A stretch of 64,000 bases of DNA from Leptospiraceae bacterium (GTDB lineage Bacteria; Spirochaetota; Leptospiria; Leptospirales; Leptospiraceae). Where the stretch lies: assembly GCA_024233865.1 (NCBI GenBank), contig JACKPA010000001.1, positions 930,001-994,000 of the forward strand. Direction: 5' to 3'. The translations under genes were made by a program, and so were the position numbers. The notes beneath the pieces are model-generated. The model saw only the letters and a program-made list of their open reading frames with translations. It was not told where the DNA came from and ran no database searches. Below are positions 62,840 to 64,000 of this stretch, piece by piece; positions within the stretch are counted from its first letter, which is position 1; each line of letters opens with the position of its first letter.

Positions 62840-62868
62840 AAAACCTTAGTTTTTGAGGCTAAGGTTTT
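62840..62868 (-). terminator. Rho-independent terminator of the Lys-rich secreted gene
   Basis: Arms AAAACCTTAG and CTAAGGTTTT around a 9-nt loop; on the minus strand the stem is followed by TTTTTT. It lies 40 bp after the stop of the gene at 62910. Confidence 0.75.
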
Positions 62869-62909
62869 AAAAAATATATAGGAAATTAAGATTTCAAAGT
62901 AAGGGAAAG

Positions 62910-63230
62910 CTACATTTTACATGATTTTTTACAATCAGAAAATTCCTTTTGGCATTTTTCATGATTTTTCTTTCTTTCTGCTTTGTTCTTTTTATCTATT
63001 TTGCTGGTTTCCATATTGCAAGCGTTTAAAGCTCTGCCACATTCTTTTTTGCAGTCTTTTTTATCGGCTTTTTCTTTTTTACCAACTTTGTCTGTTTTTG
63101 CTTCTTTTTCTGCTTTTTTTGACTCTTTTTTATCTTTCATAGAAGGCTTTTCATCTTTTGCGATTACACCGGTAGTAGCAAAAAATGCAATAGACAACAT
63201 AGCTAAAATTGTTAAAATATTTCGTTTCAT
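62910..63230 (-). CDS. Small secreted Lys-rich protein with cysteines
   Basis: 106 aa. Signal peptide (ILTILAMLSIAFFATTGVIA) followed by a Lys/Glu/Asp-rich segment (KKESKKAEKEAKTDKVGKKE) and a C-terminal part with five Cys (DCKKECGRALNAC, EKCQKEFSDCKKSC) of a CxxxC type. It could bind metal or form disulfides in the periplasm; function unknown. GGAGAG precedes the ATG. A good promoter lies at 63271-63300 and a terminator at 62840-62868, so this is probably a monocistronic transcript. Confidence 0.7.
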   Translation of the reverse strand: MKRNILTILAMLSIAFFATTGVIAKDEKPSMKDKKESKKAEKEAKTDKVGKKEKADKKDCKKECGRALNACNMETSKIDKKNKAERKKNHEKCQKEFSDCKKSCKM

Positions 63231-63270
63231 ACACTCTCCATAGTAAGTAATAACCTACTCACTAAAAATG

Positions 63271-63300
63271 GATATACTACTACTACTTAAAATTTGTCAA
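63271..63300 (-). promoter_or_regulatory. Predicted sigma-70-like promoter of the Lys-rich secreted gene
   Basis: On the minus strand TTGACA (63295-63300) and TATATC (63271-63276) with an 18-bp spacer, followed by GGAGAG before the ATG. Confidence 0.55.
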
Positions 63301-63371
63301 GAATAATTAAAAAAAATTTTGGTTGCAACCTTCTATCGAATGTGATTTCAAGTCCTATTAAAGAGGAATCT

Positions 63372-64000
63372 ATGAAAAAAATATCCATTTCAGTAATTAC
63401 AATACTACTTCTGATTGGTTGCTCGAAAAAAAATAACCTTCAAGACATTGTAAAGAAAAACATGAATGGACTGGAAGGAACAATAGTGTTTCTTGATTTA
63501 ACTTCAAACCAAGAAATTATTTTTAATTCCAATTTGGCTAATATCAGAACAACCCCATGTTCAACTTTTAAAATATGGAACACATTAATCGGGATTGAAA
63601 ATAATTTAATAAACTCAGAAAATGATCCATTTTATATATGGGATGGTATAAGTCGCCCGTATCCGGATTGGAATAAAAACTTAACATTGCAGGAAGCATT
63701 TAAAGTTTCGTGTGTTCCGGCTTACCAAAATTTAGCCAATAAAATTGGTCTTAAAAATATGCAGTTTTGGATAACCAAATTAAATTACGGCGATAGAGAC
63801 ACATCGTCAGGACTAGATATTTTTTGGTTGCCCATGCCTAATAAAAAATCAATTCTTATTTCACCAAAGGAACAAGCCATATTGATAAAACAGTTAATAA
63901 ACAATCAATTATCATTTTCAGAAAAAGCACTGCGCATTTTAAAAATAGCAATGTTTTCAAAAAAAACAGATATTGGAATAATATATGGAAAAACTGGTTC
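63372..64000 (+). CDS. Class D (OXA-type) beta-lactamase, partial
   Basis: First 209 codons; the gene continues past the right edge. A lipoprotein signal (ITILLLIGC) precedes the catalytic domain. Class D signatures: CSTFK with Ser64 and Lys67 (the Lys carbamylated in known enzymes), SCV at 113-115 for SxV, YGD at 139-141 where YGN is usual, FWLPMPNKKSILISPKEQ, and KTG at 207-209. It should hydrolyse beta-lactams in the periplasm, probably membrane-anchored. AGAGGA lies before the ATG. BlaR-type sensor domains share this fold, but the direct N-terminal signal and absence of membrane helices favour an enzyme. Confidence 0.85.
   Translation, partial: MKKISISVITILLLIGCSKKNNLQDIVKKNMNGLEGTIVFLDLTSNQEIIFNSNLANIRTTPCSTFKIWNTLIGIENNLINSENDPFYIWDGISRPYPDWNKNLTLQEAFKVSCVPAYQNLANKIGLKNMQFWITKLNYGDRDTSSGLDIFWLPMPNKKSILISPKEQAILIKQLINNQLSFSEKALRILKIAMFSKKTDIGIIYGKTG

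Overview
The window reads as chromosomal DNA of a low-GC diderm bacterium, most likely a spirochaete of the Leptospiraceae or a close relative. The main reasons are the envelope genes (LpxI-type lipid A enzyme, MlaD, MurJ, DUF368 carrier-lipid flippase, MurI), the many SpoIIE-type PP2C phosphatases, a class III cyclase linked to a FecR/TIG operon, and a urea-transporter/M23 peptidase fusion. The taxon is inferred from gene content; there is no rRNA or other marker. I saw no tRNA, rRNA, CRISPR array or intact insertion sequence.

Layout. Positions 1-14178 are a signalling region. It holds a giant kinase-like/ATPase/GAF/PP2C protein whose kinase and Walker A motifs are degenerate, a membrane PP2C paralogue, a leftward operon (adenylate cyclase, FecR protein, TIG protein, receiver-histidine kinase) and an HD-GYP protein. 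FmdB-like and LpxI genes follow. Positions 15728-22519 hold a tightly packed leftward six-gene operon: a PqqD-like peptide-binding protein, an ATP-grasp ligase, a fold-III PLP decarboxylase, a urea transporter fused to an M23 peptidase, a TPR/beta-barrel protein and a small TPR protein. This is the best candidate for an undescribed system.

Positions 22904-33662 form a polymorphic-toxin (SpvB/RHS) island. One long locus has a duplicated N-terminus and an internal deletion or frameshift. It ends in a phospholipase A2-like toxin domain, followed with a 4-nt overlap by a small lipoprotein that could be its immunity protein. A GC-rich imperfect palindrome of about 200 bp separates it from a second, truncated and frameshifted RHS copy. 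A PPC-domain lipoprotein and a transposase remnant follow.

Positions 33872-44843 carry a Lys/Glu/Pro repeat membrane protein, MurJ in an operon with a STAS/zinc-ribbon protein and a membrane sensor, an MBL-fold hydrolase, a PD-(D/E)XK-like protein, MlaD, a gamma-carbonic anhydrase family protein and another PP2C. Positions 44932-56329 carry a nuclease-methyltransferase fusion, a SWIM protein with a DUF5691 partner, a MASE1/CHASE hybrid kinase and a SWIM-SNF2 helicase. Positions 56598-64000 hold DUF368, an aminotransferase, MurI, an MFS transporter, a phasin-like protein, a bifunctional nuclease with UVR motif, small secreted or unknown proteins, and the start of a class D beta-lactamase that runs off the right edge.

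Several families of short palindromic repeats are scattered through the window. Two of them lie inside coding sequence: one forms part of a signal peptide and one lies in the RHS barrel.
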